A stretch of DNA of 36,591 nt, taken from contig NZ_SLWU01000024.1 of assembly GCF_004345675.1 (NCBI RefSeq), positions 1 through 36,591 on the forward strand, written 5' to 3'. Source of the DNA: Caldanaerobacter subterraneus (GTDB lineage Bacteria; Bacillota; Thermoanaerobacteria; Thermoanaerobacterales; Thermoanaerobacteraceae). How positions within the stretch are numbered: position 1 is the stretch's first letter; each line of letters opens with the position of its first letter. A program made the position numbers and the translations under genes. The notes below the pieces were generated by a model. That model saw only the letters and a list, made by a program, of their open reading frames with translations, made no database searches and was not told where the DNA came from. Of the stretch, positions 1-8,064 are shown in pieces.

Positions 1-40
1 TAACATCTTCCTTCTCCTCTCCTCTTTTGCTTCATAAAAA
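1..40 (-). other. possible start of the next gene leftwards
   Basis: An ATG on the minus strand at 6..4 is preceded by a purine-rich, Shine-Dalgarno-like stretch (AGGAGAAGGAAG). A gene downstream of proS may therefore start here and run out of the window. Only two codons are visible, so nothing can be said of the product. Confidence 0.25.
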
Positions 41-71
41 ACAAGGAACCCTTCTCATAATAACGGGTTCC
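34..71 (-). terminator. intrinsic terminator of proS
   Basis: On the minus strand a 7-bp stem GGAACCC/GGGTTCC (positions 71-65 and 51-45) with a 13-nt loop is followed by TTGTTTTTTA. It lies about 25 bases after the proS stop codon. A second small inverted repeat, GAGAGCTC/GAGCTCTC (92-111), overlaps that stop codon. Confidence 0.75.
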
Positions 72-97
72 CGATATTTTGTCAACAGTCTGAGAGC

Positions 98-1819
98 TCA
101 TGAGAGCTCTCTCAACTTCTCCTCTACAATTTGTTTTACTCTTCTTACCGCCTCTTCCACCTTTACTTCTTCCACTTCTTCTCTTTCTCTTAATTTTATT
201 TCAACAATTCCTTCTTTTACCTTTTTGCCTATAGTTACCCTTACAGGTATTCCTATCAAATCTGCGTCATTAAATTTAACGCCAGCTCTTACATCCCTGT
301 CATCAATCAAAACCTCTAACTTCTCTTCAAGCAACTTATTGTATATCTTTTCTGCAATCTGTTTTTGCTCTTCATCTGATACATTCACAGGTACTACAAT
401 GACATGATAAGGCGCTACACTCATAGGCCATATTATGCCTTTTTCATCGTGGTGCTGTTCTATGATTGCAGCTACAGTTCTGTTAATTCCAATGCCGTAG
501 CATCCCATTACAATTGGCTTTTCATTCCCTTCCTCATCTGTGTAAGTAGCTCCTAGGGCCTCGCTGTACTTTGTGCCTAGCTTAAAAATATGACCAACCT
601 CAATTCCTCTAGCAATTTTAAGAGGAGCACCACACCTTGGGCACCTATCTCCTTCTACGACGCTTTTAATATCTGCTACGATATCGCCTTTAAAATCTCT
701 GCCATAATTTACATTTTTTATGTGGTAATCTGTCTCGTTGGCTCCCACGATAAAGTTCCTCAACTGTGGTATTTCGCTGTCTACAACTAAAGTCACTTCT
801 CCTTTCAATCCCAAGGGACCAGCAAAGCCCACCTTCGCCCCTGTGACTTCTTCCACTAAAGGTCCATCAGCCAATTCCAGTTCCTCTTCCCTTATGCCCA
901 AAACATTCAAAAGCTTTGTCTCGTTTATATCCCTATCCCCTCTGACCAAAGCAGCTACAACTTTGCCTTTTGCTTTGTATATGAGAGTTTTTACAAATTT
1001 GCTAGGAGAAATTTTTAAGAAATCTACCAGTTCTTCTATAGTCTTCACATTGGGAGTATAAACTTTTTCAATCTCAAGCATCTCCTCATCCCGACTTTCT
1101 ATTAAACACTCGGCCTTCTCCTCATTGGCAGCGTATCCACAGCTGTCGCAGTAAGCTATCACCGCTTCTCCAACACTGGATATCACCATGAATTCTTTTG
1201 AATCTCTTCCTCCCATGGCTCCAGGGTCGGCTTCCACCACCAGATATTTAAGGCCACACCTGTCAAATATTCTGCAGTACGCCCTGTACATTTTATTAAA
1301 AGATTCGTCTAGTCCTTCCCAATCAGCATCAAAGCTGTAAGCGTCCTTCATTATAAACTCTCTGCTCCTCATCACTCCAAAGCGCGGGCGCCTCTCGTCC
1401 CTAAATTTAGTTTGAATCTGGTAAAGTATGAGGGGAAGCTGTCTATATGATTTCACTTCATTTCTTACAAGGTCTGTAAAGACTTCTTCGTGAGTTGGCC
1501 CCAAACAAAAATCTCTCTCATTTCTGTCTTTAAGCTTAAACATTTCGGGTCCAAACACATCCCATCTTCCCGTTTCCTTAAAAAGCTCTGCAGGAATCAA
1601 AGCAGACATCAAGACTTCCTGACTTCCTTCCCTGTCCATTTCTTCTCTGACTATCTCTTCCACTTTCTTTAGCACTCTTTTTCCTAAAGGCAGATACACA
1701 TATATTCCAGCTGCTAATTTCCTCATCAGTCCTGCTTTTAACATAAGGACATGGCTTGGAATTTCAGCATCAGCAGGAACTTCTCTTAAAGTCGGCATTA
1801 GTAACTGTGACAGTCTCAC
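98..1819 (-). CDS. proS: prolyl-tRNA synthetase
   Basis: Charges tRNA-Pro with proline in the cytoplasm. At 573 aa the protein has the length and layout of the bacterial long-form class II enzyme. The N-terminal catalytic core contains class II motifs such as [17 protein letters not shown] (motif 2) and [17 protein letters not shown] (motif 3). Between motifs 2 and 3 is the YbaK-like editing insertion (about residues 250-380). The C-terminal anticodon-binding domain includes [11 protein letters not shown] and [20 protein letters not shown]. The start is GTG, with GGAGGG six bases upstream. It lies 62 bases after ispF in the same direction, so it may be read through from the isoprenoid genes. 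No T-box leader is visible in the short gap. Confidence 0.95.
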   Translation of the reverse strand: MRLSQLLMPTLREVPADAEIPSHVLMLKAGLMRKLAAGIYVYLPLGKRVLKKVEEIVREEMDREGSQEVLMSALIPAELFKETGRWDVFGPEMFKLKDRNERDFCLGPTHEEVFTDLVRNEVKSYRQLPLILYQIQTKFRDERRPRFGVMRSREFIMKDAYSFDADWEGLDESFNKMYRAYCRIFDRCGLKYLVVEADPGAMGGRDSKEFMVISSVGEAVIAYCDSCGYAANEEKAECLIESRDEEMLEIEKVYTPNVKTIEELVDFLKISPSKFVKTLIYKAKGKVVAALVRGDRDINETKLLNVLGIREEELELADGPLVEEVTGAKVGFAGPLGLKGEVTLVVDSEIPQLRNFIVGANETDYHIKNVNYGRDFKGDIVADIKSVVEGDRCPRCGAPLKIARGIEVGHIFKLGTKYSEALGATYTDEEGNEKPIVMGCYGIGINRTVAAIIEQHHDEKGIIWPMSVAPYHVIVVPVNVSDEEQKQIAEKIYNKLLEEKLEVLIDDRDVRAGVKFNDADLIGIPVRVTIGKKVKEGIVEIKLREREEVEEVKVEEAVRRVKQIVEEKLRELS

Positions 1820-1881
1820 TCTCTTTACCCTCCTATGTACGAGATTTTTTAAGTAGATTGTATTTTACGGCAGGTTATATG

Positions 1882-2355
1882 TCAATACCTTTCCTCCAGT
1901 AATACTACAGCATAAGCCTTTATGCCTTCCTCTCTTCCTGTAAATCCCAATCCTTCCTCCGTCTTTGCTTTGACATTCACTCTTTCTTTGCTAACACCAA
2001 GCAATTCTGCAAGGCTTGTCCTTATTCTGTCTTTATAAGGAGAAAGCTTGGGCCTTTCGGTTACAACTATGCAATCCACGTTGTTCACAACATAGTGCTC
2101 ACTCACCAATTCCAACACCCTTTTTAAAAGTATTTTACTGTCTACTTCCTTATAGGCCATATCTGTATCAGGAAAATGTTCTCCAATATCTCCCAAACCC
2201 GCAGCTCCCAAAATCGCATCAATTAAAGCGTGAATAAGAACATCTCCATCAGAATGCCCCTTTAACCCTTTTTCAAAGGGGATTTCTATCCCTCCGAGCA
2301 TCAATTTTTTCCCTTCTTCAAACCTGTGGACATCATATCCTATCCCTACTCTCAT
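1882..2355 (-). CDS. ispF: 2-C-methyl-D-erythritol 2,4-cyclodiphosphate synthase
   Basis: Fifth step of the MEP isoprenoid pathway: it converts CDP-methylerythritol 2-phosphate to the cyclic diphosphate and releases CMP. The family hallmarks are present: N-terminal GIGYDVHRF (Asp and His metal ligands), [16 protein letters not shown] and the FPDTD motif. The 157-aa length is normal. The reading frame is open to 2364, but I choose the ATG at 2355, which gives the standard [10 protein letters not shown] start and places GAGGG nine bases upstream. That start is one base after the TAA of the upstream hydrolase gene, so translation is probably coupled. Confidence 0.95.
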   Translation of the reverse strand: MRVGIGYDVHRFEEGKKLMLGGIEIPFEKGLKGHSDGDVLIHALIDAILGAAGLGDIGEHFPDTDMAYKEVDSKILLKRVLELVSEHYVVNNVDCIVVTERPKLSPYKDRIRTSLAELLGVSKERVNVKAKTEEGLGFTGREEGIKAYAVVLLEERY

Positions 2356-2356
2356 T

Positions 2357-3601
2357 TTACCCATCCCTCATTTTAAAGTTTCCTTCCTCATCCACTTCTA
2401 AAGTAAATTCTGCCCCTCTTGACAGGCGAGAGGACTTAAATTTTTTCTCTACGGTTTTTTTATTAGTCTCAATATAAAATTCAGACATCCCAGGCTCCTT
2501 TATTGAAATTTTATAAACTCCTTCCGGCTCAAAGCACACATGCCAATTGTACTTTCCAAACACATCGTAAGTTTTTATTTTTTTGCTTCTATCAAGCACA
2601 ACAATCTTCTTATCCGTTATAATGCTCAAGTATGAAATAGCCTTCTCCAAAAGAGATATGGAAGGTTTTTCTCTAATACCCAAAATCTCCCCCAAATAAG
2701 AGACAGAATCTTTCAAGATTCCTATGTGACTTGATTTCAGCACAATTTCCTCGCCGTTTATCCCCAAGGCGCTTTTTGTCAAAACTGTCCCATCCCCTTT
2801 GTCATCCCTTATAACCCCGACAGGCTTTCCATCTGGCCACACCACTTCGCTCTCAGACTTTTCCACCTGAATGAATTTATTAGTATAAACGCCTTCTCCA
2901 GCAAAAAGATAAACACTTCTCACCCTTTCATACAATATGTCCGCCTTCTCATTGAGGTCATTTAAAAAATCGTTAATCACCTTCATGTATTCGATATTTT
3001 TAAACAATATCTTCTCATACCTTACAGGATACATGAAAAGATAACTGCCGTACTCTTTAGAGGGCATCAAATCCTTTATTGATGGGATGTATTTTCTTAT
3101 CACAGTTACCGCATCTTTTTCTCCTTTAATCTTAGAAAAAATCCACAAAAATCCTCTAAAGAGCATATTTACAAAATCCTCATCATCTGGAGGTACTGTT
3201 CCGCCTTCCCAACCATAATATGCATTGGCAGCGCCGAGATTAGGCGTACCCAAAAGTATCAGCTTATCCACGTCAAACTGGTACTTATCGCTTTGAAGGT
3301 AACTTCTTGCTAAAAGCCCACCCATGCTGTGACAGACGAGGTCTACTTTGCTGCTTCCTGTCTTTGCCTTTGCCTCCTCAATCGCCAGTATAAGCTTATC
3401 AACAGCATCAGGTATTTTTCTCCACCATTCATAGTAGCATACAAATAAGTTCTTATTTTCTACTAAGCCTATCTTTTGCAAATCTTCTATAAAAGGTGCA
3501 TATATGTTAGCCGCTGGCCCAAAGCTCCATATCTTTCCTAAAGGCGTTGGAGTAAAAATAGATCCAAATATTCCGTGTAAAAAAACCACAGGATTATTCA
3601 T
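2357..3601 (-). CDS. lipase-like alpha/beta hydrolase (LCAT/PGAP1-like)
   Basis: Predicted serine esterase or lipase of about 414 aa. It opens with the oxyanion-hole signature VVFLHGIFG, followed by the nucleophile elbow [14 protein letters not shown] (Ser about residue 92). A late GDGTV motif probably supplies the catalytic Asp, and KSSHIGIL the His. This order matches the LCAT-like and PGAP1-like hydrolases; the substrate is unknown. There is no signal peptide, so it is probably cytoplasmic. The frame opens at 3616, but the ATG at 3601 has GAGGGTG upstream and begins [11 protein letters not shown] 19-bp inverted repeat (3611-3655) overlaps that ribosome-binding site. The gene sits between ispD and ispF, which are adjacent in many genomes, and is coupled to ispF. 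Confidence 0.8.
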   Translation of the reverse strand: MNNPVVFLHGIFGSIFTPTPLGKIWSFGPAANIYAPFIEDLQKIGLVENKNLFVCYYEWWRKIPDAVDKLILAIEEAKAKTGSSKVDLVCHSMGGLLARSYLQSDKYQFDVDKLILLGTPNLGAANAYYGWEGGTVPPDDEDFVNMLFRGFLWIFSKIKGEKDAVTVIRKYIPSIKDLMPSKEYGSYLFMYPVRYEKILFKNIEYMKVINDFLNDLNEKADILYERVRSVYLFAGEGVYTNKFIQVEKSESEVVWPDGKPVGVIRDDKGDGTVLTKSALGINGEEIVLKSSHIGILKDSVSYLGEILGIREKPSISLLEKAISYLSIITDKKIVVLDRSKKIKTYDVFGKYNWHVCFEPEGVYKISIKEPGMSEFYIETNKKTVEKKFKSSRLSRGAEFTLEVDEEGNFKMRDG

Positions 3602-3610
3602 AGATATCAC

Positions 3611-3655
3611 CCTCATACAATTTAGTAGGTAACAGTCCTACTAAATTATATGAGG
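3611..3655. repeat. 19-bp inverted repeat at the hydrolase ribosome-binding site
   Basis: Arms 3611-3629 and 3637-3655 pair over 19 bases with one mismatch around a 7-base loop. On the minus-strand transcript the distal arm ends in TATGAGG, which contains the start of the hydrolase Shine-Dalgarno sequence GAGGGTG. There is no U-run, so it does not look like a terminator. It could restrict translation of the hydrolase or act as an RNA stability element. Confidence 0.7.
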
Positions 3656-3669
3656 AAACTCAAAAAAGG

Positions 3670-4353
3670 TTATTTTCTCAAAAAAAGTTCTGCCACGACC
3701 AAATCTTCTGGAGTAGTTATTTTGATATTTTTATAATCCCCTTCCACTAGTTTAACTTTAAATCCCATCCTTTCCACCAAAACGCTGTCATCTGTACCCA
3801 AAAAGCCCTCTTCAAGAGCTTTCCTGTGAGCTTTCACTATCAATTCTTTTTCAAATACCTGGGGAGTTTGAATAGCCCACAGGTATCTCCTGTCAGGAGT
3901 ATCTAAAATGAAATTATCTTCATCTGCCACTTTTATGGTGTCTTTCACAGGAACTCCAACAGCTGCAGCCTTGTAAAGATAAGCTGCTTTTATAGCTTCC
4001 ATTATAATCTCTTTAGTCACCAAAGGCCTTGCTCCGTCGTGTATAGCGACAATTTCACAATCTTTATCTACCACAGAAATTCCGTTGTAAACAGAATACT
4101 GCCTTTCTTCACCCCCCTTTACAATTTTAAAAGGCTTATTCCAATAAAATTTCTCCAAGACGTTCTCCTGACAATACTCCGTCTCTTCTGGAGAAGTGAC
4201 CACAATTATTTCTTTAATCCATTCAATTTCATCAAATGCCTTAATAGAGTAATAAAGCACTGGTTTACCTGCAATTGAAAGATAAACTTTATTCAAACTT
4301 TTATTCATTCTAGTGCTTCTTCCAGCGGCTACTATTACAGCGCTCACATTCAT
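3670..4353 (-). CDS. ispD: 2-C-methyl-D-erythritol 4-phosphate cytidylyltransferase
   Basis: Third step of the MEP pathway: transfers CMP from CTP to methylerythritol 4-phosphate. The 227-aa protein starts with the nucleotide-binding signature VSAVIVAAGRSTRM followed by the NKVYLSIAGKPVLYYS region. It carries VAIHDGARPLV in the middle and TPQVFEK and TDDSVLVE later, all typical of IspD. AGAGGG lies seven bases before the ATG. The gene is separated from the upstream PIN/TRAM gene by a terminator and has its own extended -10 promoter. IspF is encoded two genes downstream, so both proteins act in the same pathway. Confidence 0.95.
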   Translation of the reverse strand: MNVSAVIVAAGRSTRMNKSLNKVYLSIAGKPVLYYSIKAFDEIEWIKEIIVVTSPEETEYCQENVLEKFYWNKPFKIVKGGEERQYSVYNGISVVDKDCEIVAIHDGARPLVTKEIIMEAIKAAYLYKAAAVGVPVKDTIKVADEDNFILDTPDRRYLWAIQTPQVFEKELIVKAHRKALEEGFLGTDDSVLVERMGFKVKLVEGDYKNIKITTPEDLVVAELFLRK

Positions 4354-4387
4354 TTACTATCCCTCTTATAAAATATTCTACAAACCA

Positions 4388-4396
4388 ATTATACCA
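4388..4396 (-). promoter_or_regulatory. extended -10 promoter of ispD
   Basis: The minus strand reads TGGTATAAT, an extended -10 (TGn plus perfect TATAAT), 35 bases before the ispD start. No good -35 is present; the expected position falls in the upstream terminator stem. Confidence 0.5.
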
Positions 4397-4404
4397 TTTT
4401 CTAA

Positions 4405-4430
4405 ACAAAAAAACACAGGAAACCCTGTGT
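4405..4430 (-). terminator. intrinsic terminator after the PIN/TRAM gene
   Basis: Stem ACACAGG/CCTGTGT (4430-4424 with 4419-4413), four-base loop, followed on the minus strand by TTTTTTTG. It begins directly at the stop codon of the upstream gene. Confidence 0.85.
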
Positions 4431-5536
4431 CAAATCGCTTTTTCCTGTTCTGCCTGCTTTGGCTTTGCAAATATCATTCTTCCTGCAGCAGTCTGCAAAA
4501 CGCTTGTCACAAGCACCTCAATAGTGCTTCCAATAAATTTTTTCCCTCCGTCCACCACAATCATGGTTCCGTCATCTAGATAACCCACTCCCTGCCCTGC
4601 TTCTTTGCCATCTTTTATTATCTGCACCACCATTTCTTCTCCCGGCAGCACAATGGGTTTTACTGCATTGGAAAGCTCATTTATGTTGAGGACAGGTACT
4701 CTGTGAAATTCTGCCACTTTGTTTAAATTATAGTCATTTGTGATTATCTTGCCCTTCAGCATCTGAGCTAGTTTCAAAAGCTTTGTATCCACTTCTGTAG
4801 CATCTATATGCTTATCCACTATCTCCACTTTTATGTTAAGCTCATTCTGTATCCTATTTAGTACATCCAATCCCCTTCTTCCTCTGTTTCTTTTTAAAGT
4901 ATCAGAAGAGTCAGCGATGTGCCTCAACTCTTCTAGTACAAAAGACGGTATGATGAGCGGCCCTTCAATGAACCCAGTCTTGCATATATCAAATATCCTC
5001 CCATCAATAATGACGCTAGTATCCAAAATTTTGGGTATTCCACCGTATTCATTTTTATTGCCCTTCTGAGACCCCAATTTTTTCATGAAAGAAAAAATAT
5101 TCAAAAGCTCTTCTTTTTTCTTGAGAGAAATCCTTATCCCCAGGTAACCAAGAAATAAATTCAGCAGTATAGGAACTATTTTCCCAACTATGAAAATCGG
5201 ATACAAGGGAGCACTCAGCAAATTCGCCACGATAAGGCCTATTATCAAGCCAAAAGCCCCTATCAAAATCTCGTCAATCGGCATATTCTGCAATTTCGCT
5301 TCCAGCCACTGCTCAAAGTCTCTTGCCCACTTTATGAAAACAGGTGACACTATATAAAATATAATTCCGACTATAAGAGTTCCTGCCCCATAAATTATCG
5401 TGGTAGTCAGGTAAGGCAATTTACTTGGTACAAAACTTTGAAATACGCTTAAACTCAATAGAAATTTTACCAATTCAAAGCCCAACGCTAATCCTAATAT
5501 ACCTATAACTCCTCTTGCAATTTTATAAAACACCAT
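4430..5536 (-). CDS. yacL: YacL-like membrane protein with PIN and TRAM domains
   Basis: A 368-aa integral membrane protein. About four hydrophobic helices fill the first 145 residues. A PIN nuclease domain follows (roughly 165-290), with the acidic positions ILDTSVIIDGR, LEELRHIADSSD and IITNDYNLNK. A C-terminal TRAM domain (about 300-355) starts at LPGEEMVVQIIKDG. This layout is that of B. subtilis YacL. PIN domains usually cleave RNA and TRAM domains bind RNA or tRNA, but the substrate of this family is not established. AGGAGG precedes the ATG. In related Firmicutes the gene normally follows disA; here disA is missing from the neighbourhood and the gene has its own promoter at 5640-5669. 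Confidence 0.88.
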   Translation of the reverse strand: MVFYKIARGVIGILGLALGFELVKFLLSLSVFQSFVPSKLPYLTTTIIYGAGTLIVGIIFYIVSPVFIKWARDFEQWLEAKLQNMPIDEILIGAFGLIIGLIVANLLSAPLYPIFIVGKIVPILLNLFLGYLGIRISLKKKEELLNIFSFMKKLGSQKGNKNEYGGIPKILDTSVIIDGRIFDICKTGFIEGPLIIPSFVLEELRHIADSSDTLKRNRGRRGLDVLNRIQNELNIKVEIVDKHIDATEVDTKLLKLAQMLKGKIITNDYNLNKVAEFHRVPVLNINELSNAVKPIVLPGEEMVVQIIKDGKEAGQGVGYLDDGTMIVVDGGKKFIGSTIEVLVTSVLQTAAGRMIFAKPKQAEQEKAI

Positions 5537-5639
5537 CTCACCTCCTATCCTATATTATTGGCTATTTTTTTAAATATTATAAGCAAATTGGAAGAAAATT
5601 TGCCAAAATTTTTACATGAATAATGAAGGGCTTACCTTC

Positions 5640-5669
5640 AGTATACTACTTATGTGGAGCAATTGTCAA
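5640..5669 (-). promoter_or_regulatory. promoter of the PIN/TRAM gene
   Basis: On the minus strand TTGACA (5669-5664), an 18-base spacer and TATACT (5645-5640). The predicted leader is about 95 bases. It diverges from the promoter at 5733-5761. Confidence 0.7.
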
Positions 5670-5732
5670 TTTATGTGTTAAGATACAAATGATTAAAATT
5701 GCAATTAATACTATGAAATGCCATTCTAAATA

Positions 5733-5761
5733 TTGACATGCATCATCTTTGAGTCTATAAT
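5733..5761 (+). promoter_or_regulatory. consensus sigma-A promoter of the MazG-like gene
   Basis: Perfect TTGACA (5733-5738), 17-base spacer and perfect TATAAT (5756-5761), followed by the start codon at 5801. This is the strongest-looking promoter in the left half of the window. Confidence 0.85.
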
Positions 5762-5800
5762 AAAATCAAGAAAACCTAAAAAGAACGGGAGTGGACCAAA

Positions 5801-6196
5801 ATGAAAGACATTATTGTAGACGACCTCCAAAACACAGTAGATGAATATCTTTTGCGCCACAGAAGCATAATAGACATTCTCACTAAAATTCAAGAAAGCA
5901 GTGCCCGTATAAACAGAGCAGTAGCGAAGTCGGTGACCGAATGCGGTTGCATAAGAATAAATGCCAGTAAGCAGGAAACTCCTCCTGATGCCACTTTAGA
6001 GGATGCCCGCAAATATTTTAAAACCCATGTAGAAGGTCAGCTCTGTGAAAATTGCAAAGAAGTGCTGGAAGCTGAAATAGGCAATAACATCTTCTACATA
6101 ATCGCTTTATGCAATGTATTAGGCCTTAATTTTTACGACATACTCCTTAAAAAGCACAAAGAGCTAAATACTCTAGGAATTTTTAACATGTTATAA
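5801..6196 (+). CDS. small MazG-like protein with four cysteines
   Basis: A 131-aa, mostly helical protein of unknown function. The C-terminal half (about residues 85-122: CKEVLEAEIGNNIFYIIALC, then LGLNFYDILL) follows the pattern of the MazG all-alpha NTP pyrophosphohydrolase core (EELGD-FYLLALANLLG type). The acidic residue expected after Gly is Asn95 here, so catalysis is uncertain. A CxC (C48, C50) and a CxxC (C82, C85) could together bind a metal. The gene is monocistronic on the plus strand, with a consensus promoter, GGGAGTGG before the ATG and a strong terminator after the stop. It occupies the place where disA is found in related genomes. The assignment rests on residue pattern only. 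Confidence 0.65.
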   Translation: MKDIIVDDLQNTVDEYLLRHRSIIDILTKIQESSARINRAVAKSVTECGCIRINASKQETPPDATLEDARKYFKTHVEGQLCENCKEVLEAEIGNNIFYIIALCNVLGLNFYDILLKKHKELNTLGIFNML

Positions 6197-6222
6197 GAAG
6201 CGCCTTTTAAGGCGCTTTTTTT
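6197..6222 (+). terminator. intrinsic terminator between convergent genes
   Basis: Stem AAGCGCCTT/AAGGCGCTT with a two-base loop followed by TTTTTTAC on the plus strand. It ends the MazG-like gene and may also stop transcription from radA, though the minus-strand T-run is weaker. Confidence 0.85.
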
Positions 6223-7567
6223 ACAACCCTCTTACAAATTCCATTACCTCTTTTATATCTTTGACCTTTATTACCTCAATCCCTTCTTCTTTGGCTTTCA
6301 TATGAGGTATAAAAACCTTAGAAAACCCCATTTTTTTAGCTTCGTTGATTCTCTTGTCAATATTGCCAACACCCCTTACTTCTCCAGCTAAACCTACTTC
6401 TCCGACGAAACAAACATCCTCTGGCAAAGGGATGTTATAATATCCTGACAAAGAAGCAGCTATTACGCCCAAATCGGCTGCCGGCTCCTGAATTTTTATC
6501 CCCCCTGTCACATTTACATACGCATCAAAATTTGAAAAATTAAGCCCCAATCTTTTTTCCATTACCGCAAGAAGCAGAATAAACCTGTTGTAATCAAAAC
6601 CTGTCGCCATTCTCCTCGGCATACCAAAAGATGTGTAGCTCAAAAGCGCCTGAACTTCCATCAAAATAGGGCGCGTCCCCTGGAGAGAAGACACAATCGC
6701 TGTACCGGCAACCCCTTTAGGCCTGCTCATCAGTATAAATTCAGAGGGATTGCGGATTTCCTCAAGCCCTTTATCTTGCATCTCAAAAACTCCTATTTCG
6801 TGAGTTGCTCCAAACCTATTTTTAACAGCCCTTAACACTCTAAAAGAATGGCTGGCATCGCCCTCCAAATAGAGAACCGTGTCCACCATGTGTTCAAGAA
6901 CCTTGGGCCCTGCTATAGCTCCTTCCTTTGTGACATGCCCTATCAAAAAAACGCTTATATTTTTTTCTTTCGCAATAGCCATAAGCTTTTGAGAAGCGTA
7001 TCTCACCTGAGAAATGCTGCCAGGTATTGTCTCACTTTCATCTGTGTACATGGTCTGAATAGAATCTACTATCACAAAATCCGGGCGTATCTCTTCAATT
7101 TTTTCCTCTATCACATCTATATTCGTCTCACACAAAAGGTATAAATCCTGCCTCTCTTTTAAAATTCTATCAGCCCTCAGCTTGATTTGCTGGGGGGATT
7201 CCTCACCAGATACATATAACACCGTAAACTTTTCTGAAACATTTCCAGCTACCTGAAGCAAAAGCGTTGACTTCCCTATCCCTGGGTCTCCTCCTATGAG
7301 CACCAAGGAACCTCTTACAATGCCGCCCCCTAGTACTCTGTCAAATTCTTCAATACCTGTCTTTATCCTCTCTTCTTCAGAAGATACAACCTCTCTTAAC
7401 AAGTATAAGTTTTTGCTATTCCTGCTTTTAACCTTTTTTTCTTTGAAATCCCCTACTATCTCTTCATCAAAAGAATTCCAGCTGTCGCAATTAGGGCATC
7501 TGCCCAGCCATTTACTGCTCTCAAATCCGCATTCTCTGCATACAAATTTTGTGGTCGACTTCTTCAT
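6221..7567 (-). CDS. radA: DNA repair protein RadA
   Basis: RecA-like ATPase (branch migration in recombination and repair), 448 aa from the chosen start. The N-terminal zinc finger is CRECGFESSKWLGRCPNC. The Walker A is GGDPGIGKSTLLLQ, the Walker B region DFVIVDSIQTMY, and the RadA-specific KNRFG motif is present. A C-terminal Lon-protease-like domain contains YVNVTGGIKIQEPAADL. The frame opens with a TTG at 7585, but the ATG at 7567 has GGTGG four bases upstream and gives the usual short N-terminus before the zinc finger. In B. subtilis radA is followed by disA; here it is followed by the convergent MazG-like gene. Confidence 0.95.
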   Translation of the reverse strand: MKKSTTKFVCRECGFESSKWLGRCPNCDSWNSFDEEIVGDFKEKKVKSRNSKNLYLLREVVSSEEERIKTGIEEFDRVLGGGIVRGSLVLIGGDPGIGKSTLLLQVAGNVSEKFTVLYVSGEESPQQIKLRADRILKERQDLYLLCETNIDVIEEKIEEIRPDFVIVDSIQTMYTDESETIPGSISQVRYASQKLMAIAKEKNISVFLIGHVTKEGAIAGPKVLEHMVDTVLYLEGDASHSFRVLRAVKNRFGATHEIGVFEMQDKGLEEIRNPSEFILMSRPKGVAGTAIVSSLQGTRPILMEVQALLSYTSFGMPRRMATGFDYNRFILLLAVMEKRLGLNFSNFDAYVNVTGGIKIQEPAADLGVIAASLSGYYNIPLPEDVCFVGEVGLAGEVRGVGNIDKRINEAKKMGFSKVFIPHMKAKEEGIEVIKVKDIKEVMEFVRGL

Positions 7568-7614
7568 CTCTCCACCATCTTTCAAAAATGCTTTGCTTGT
7601 CTAAATTATACCAC

Positions 7615-8013
7615 TTAAACTTCTCCCTTTAAAGTGAAATAAAGAAATAACCCGTTCAATATCATCACAAAAGAGGCCACTAACACTCCCATAATCCTCT
7701 CCAAAGGCGTATCAGCAAATTCCTTCATAAATTTTTTATTAGAGGTAATAAGAAGGAGAGGGATGATAGCCATAGGCAGTTCAAAACTTAATACCACCTG
7801 ACTCACTATCAAACTTTTCAACGGATCAATTCCCAGAGCAATTATTGTAATAGCTGGAACCATTGCGACAAGCCTTCTTACATTAAGCGGAATATTAAGA
7901 CCTACAAATCCCTTCATTATCGTCTGTCCTGCCATAGTCCCTACTGCAGAGGAAGAAAAACCTGACGCCAAAAGAGCAATTCCAAAAGCCCAGCTTGAGA
8001 AGGTGCTTTTATT
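7615..8013 (-). pseudogene. C-terminal remnant of an NRAMP metal transporter
   Basis: About 130 codons match the last third of NRAMP-family Mn2+/Fe2+ transporters. They include WAFGIALLASGFSSSAVGTM, the AGQTIMKGF loop, RRLVAMVPAITIIALG and SQVVLSFELPMAIIPLL, with four or five membrane helices. The first two-thirds of the gene, including the DPGN metal-binding motif, is absent. The frame extends rightward to 8085 only by running into the clpC terminator and 3' end, which gives an unrelated basic N-terminus. There is no plausible ribosome-binding site. I read it as a deletion relic lying between clpC and radA. Confidence 0.8.
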
Positions 8014-8025
8014 TGTCCTTGTGCA

Positions 8026-8064
8026 AAAAAATAAAAAAGGCCTAGCCAGTCGGCTAAGCCTTTT
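8026..8064 (-). terminator. intrinsic terminator of the clpC operon
   Basis: Stem AAAAGGCTTAGCC/GGCTAGGCCTTTT (8064-8052 with 8047-8035) with a four-base loop, followed by a T-rich tract on the minus strand. It overlaps the clpC stop codon. Confidence 0.85.
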
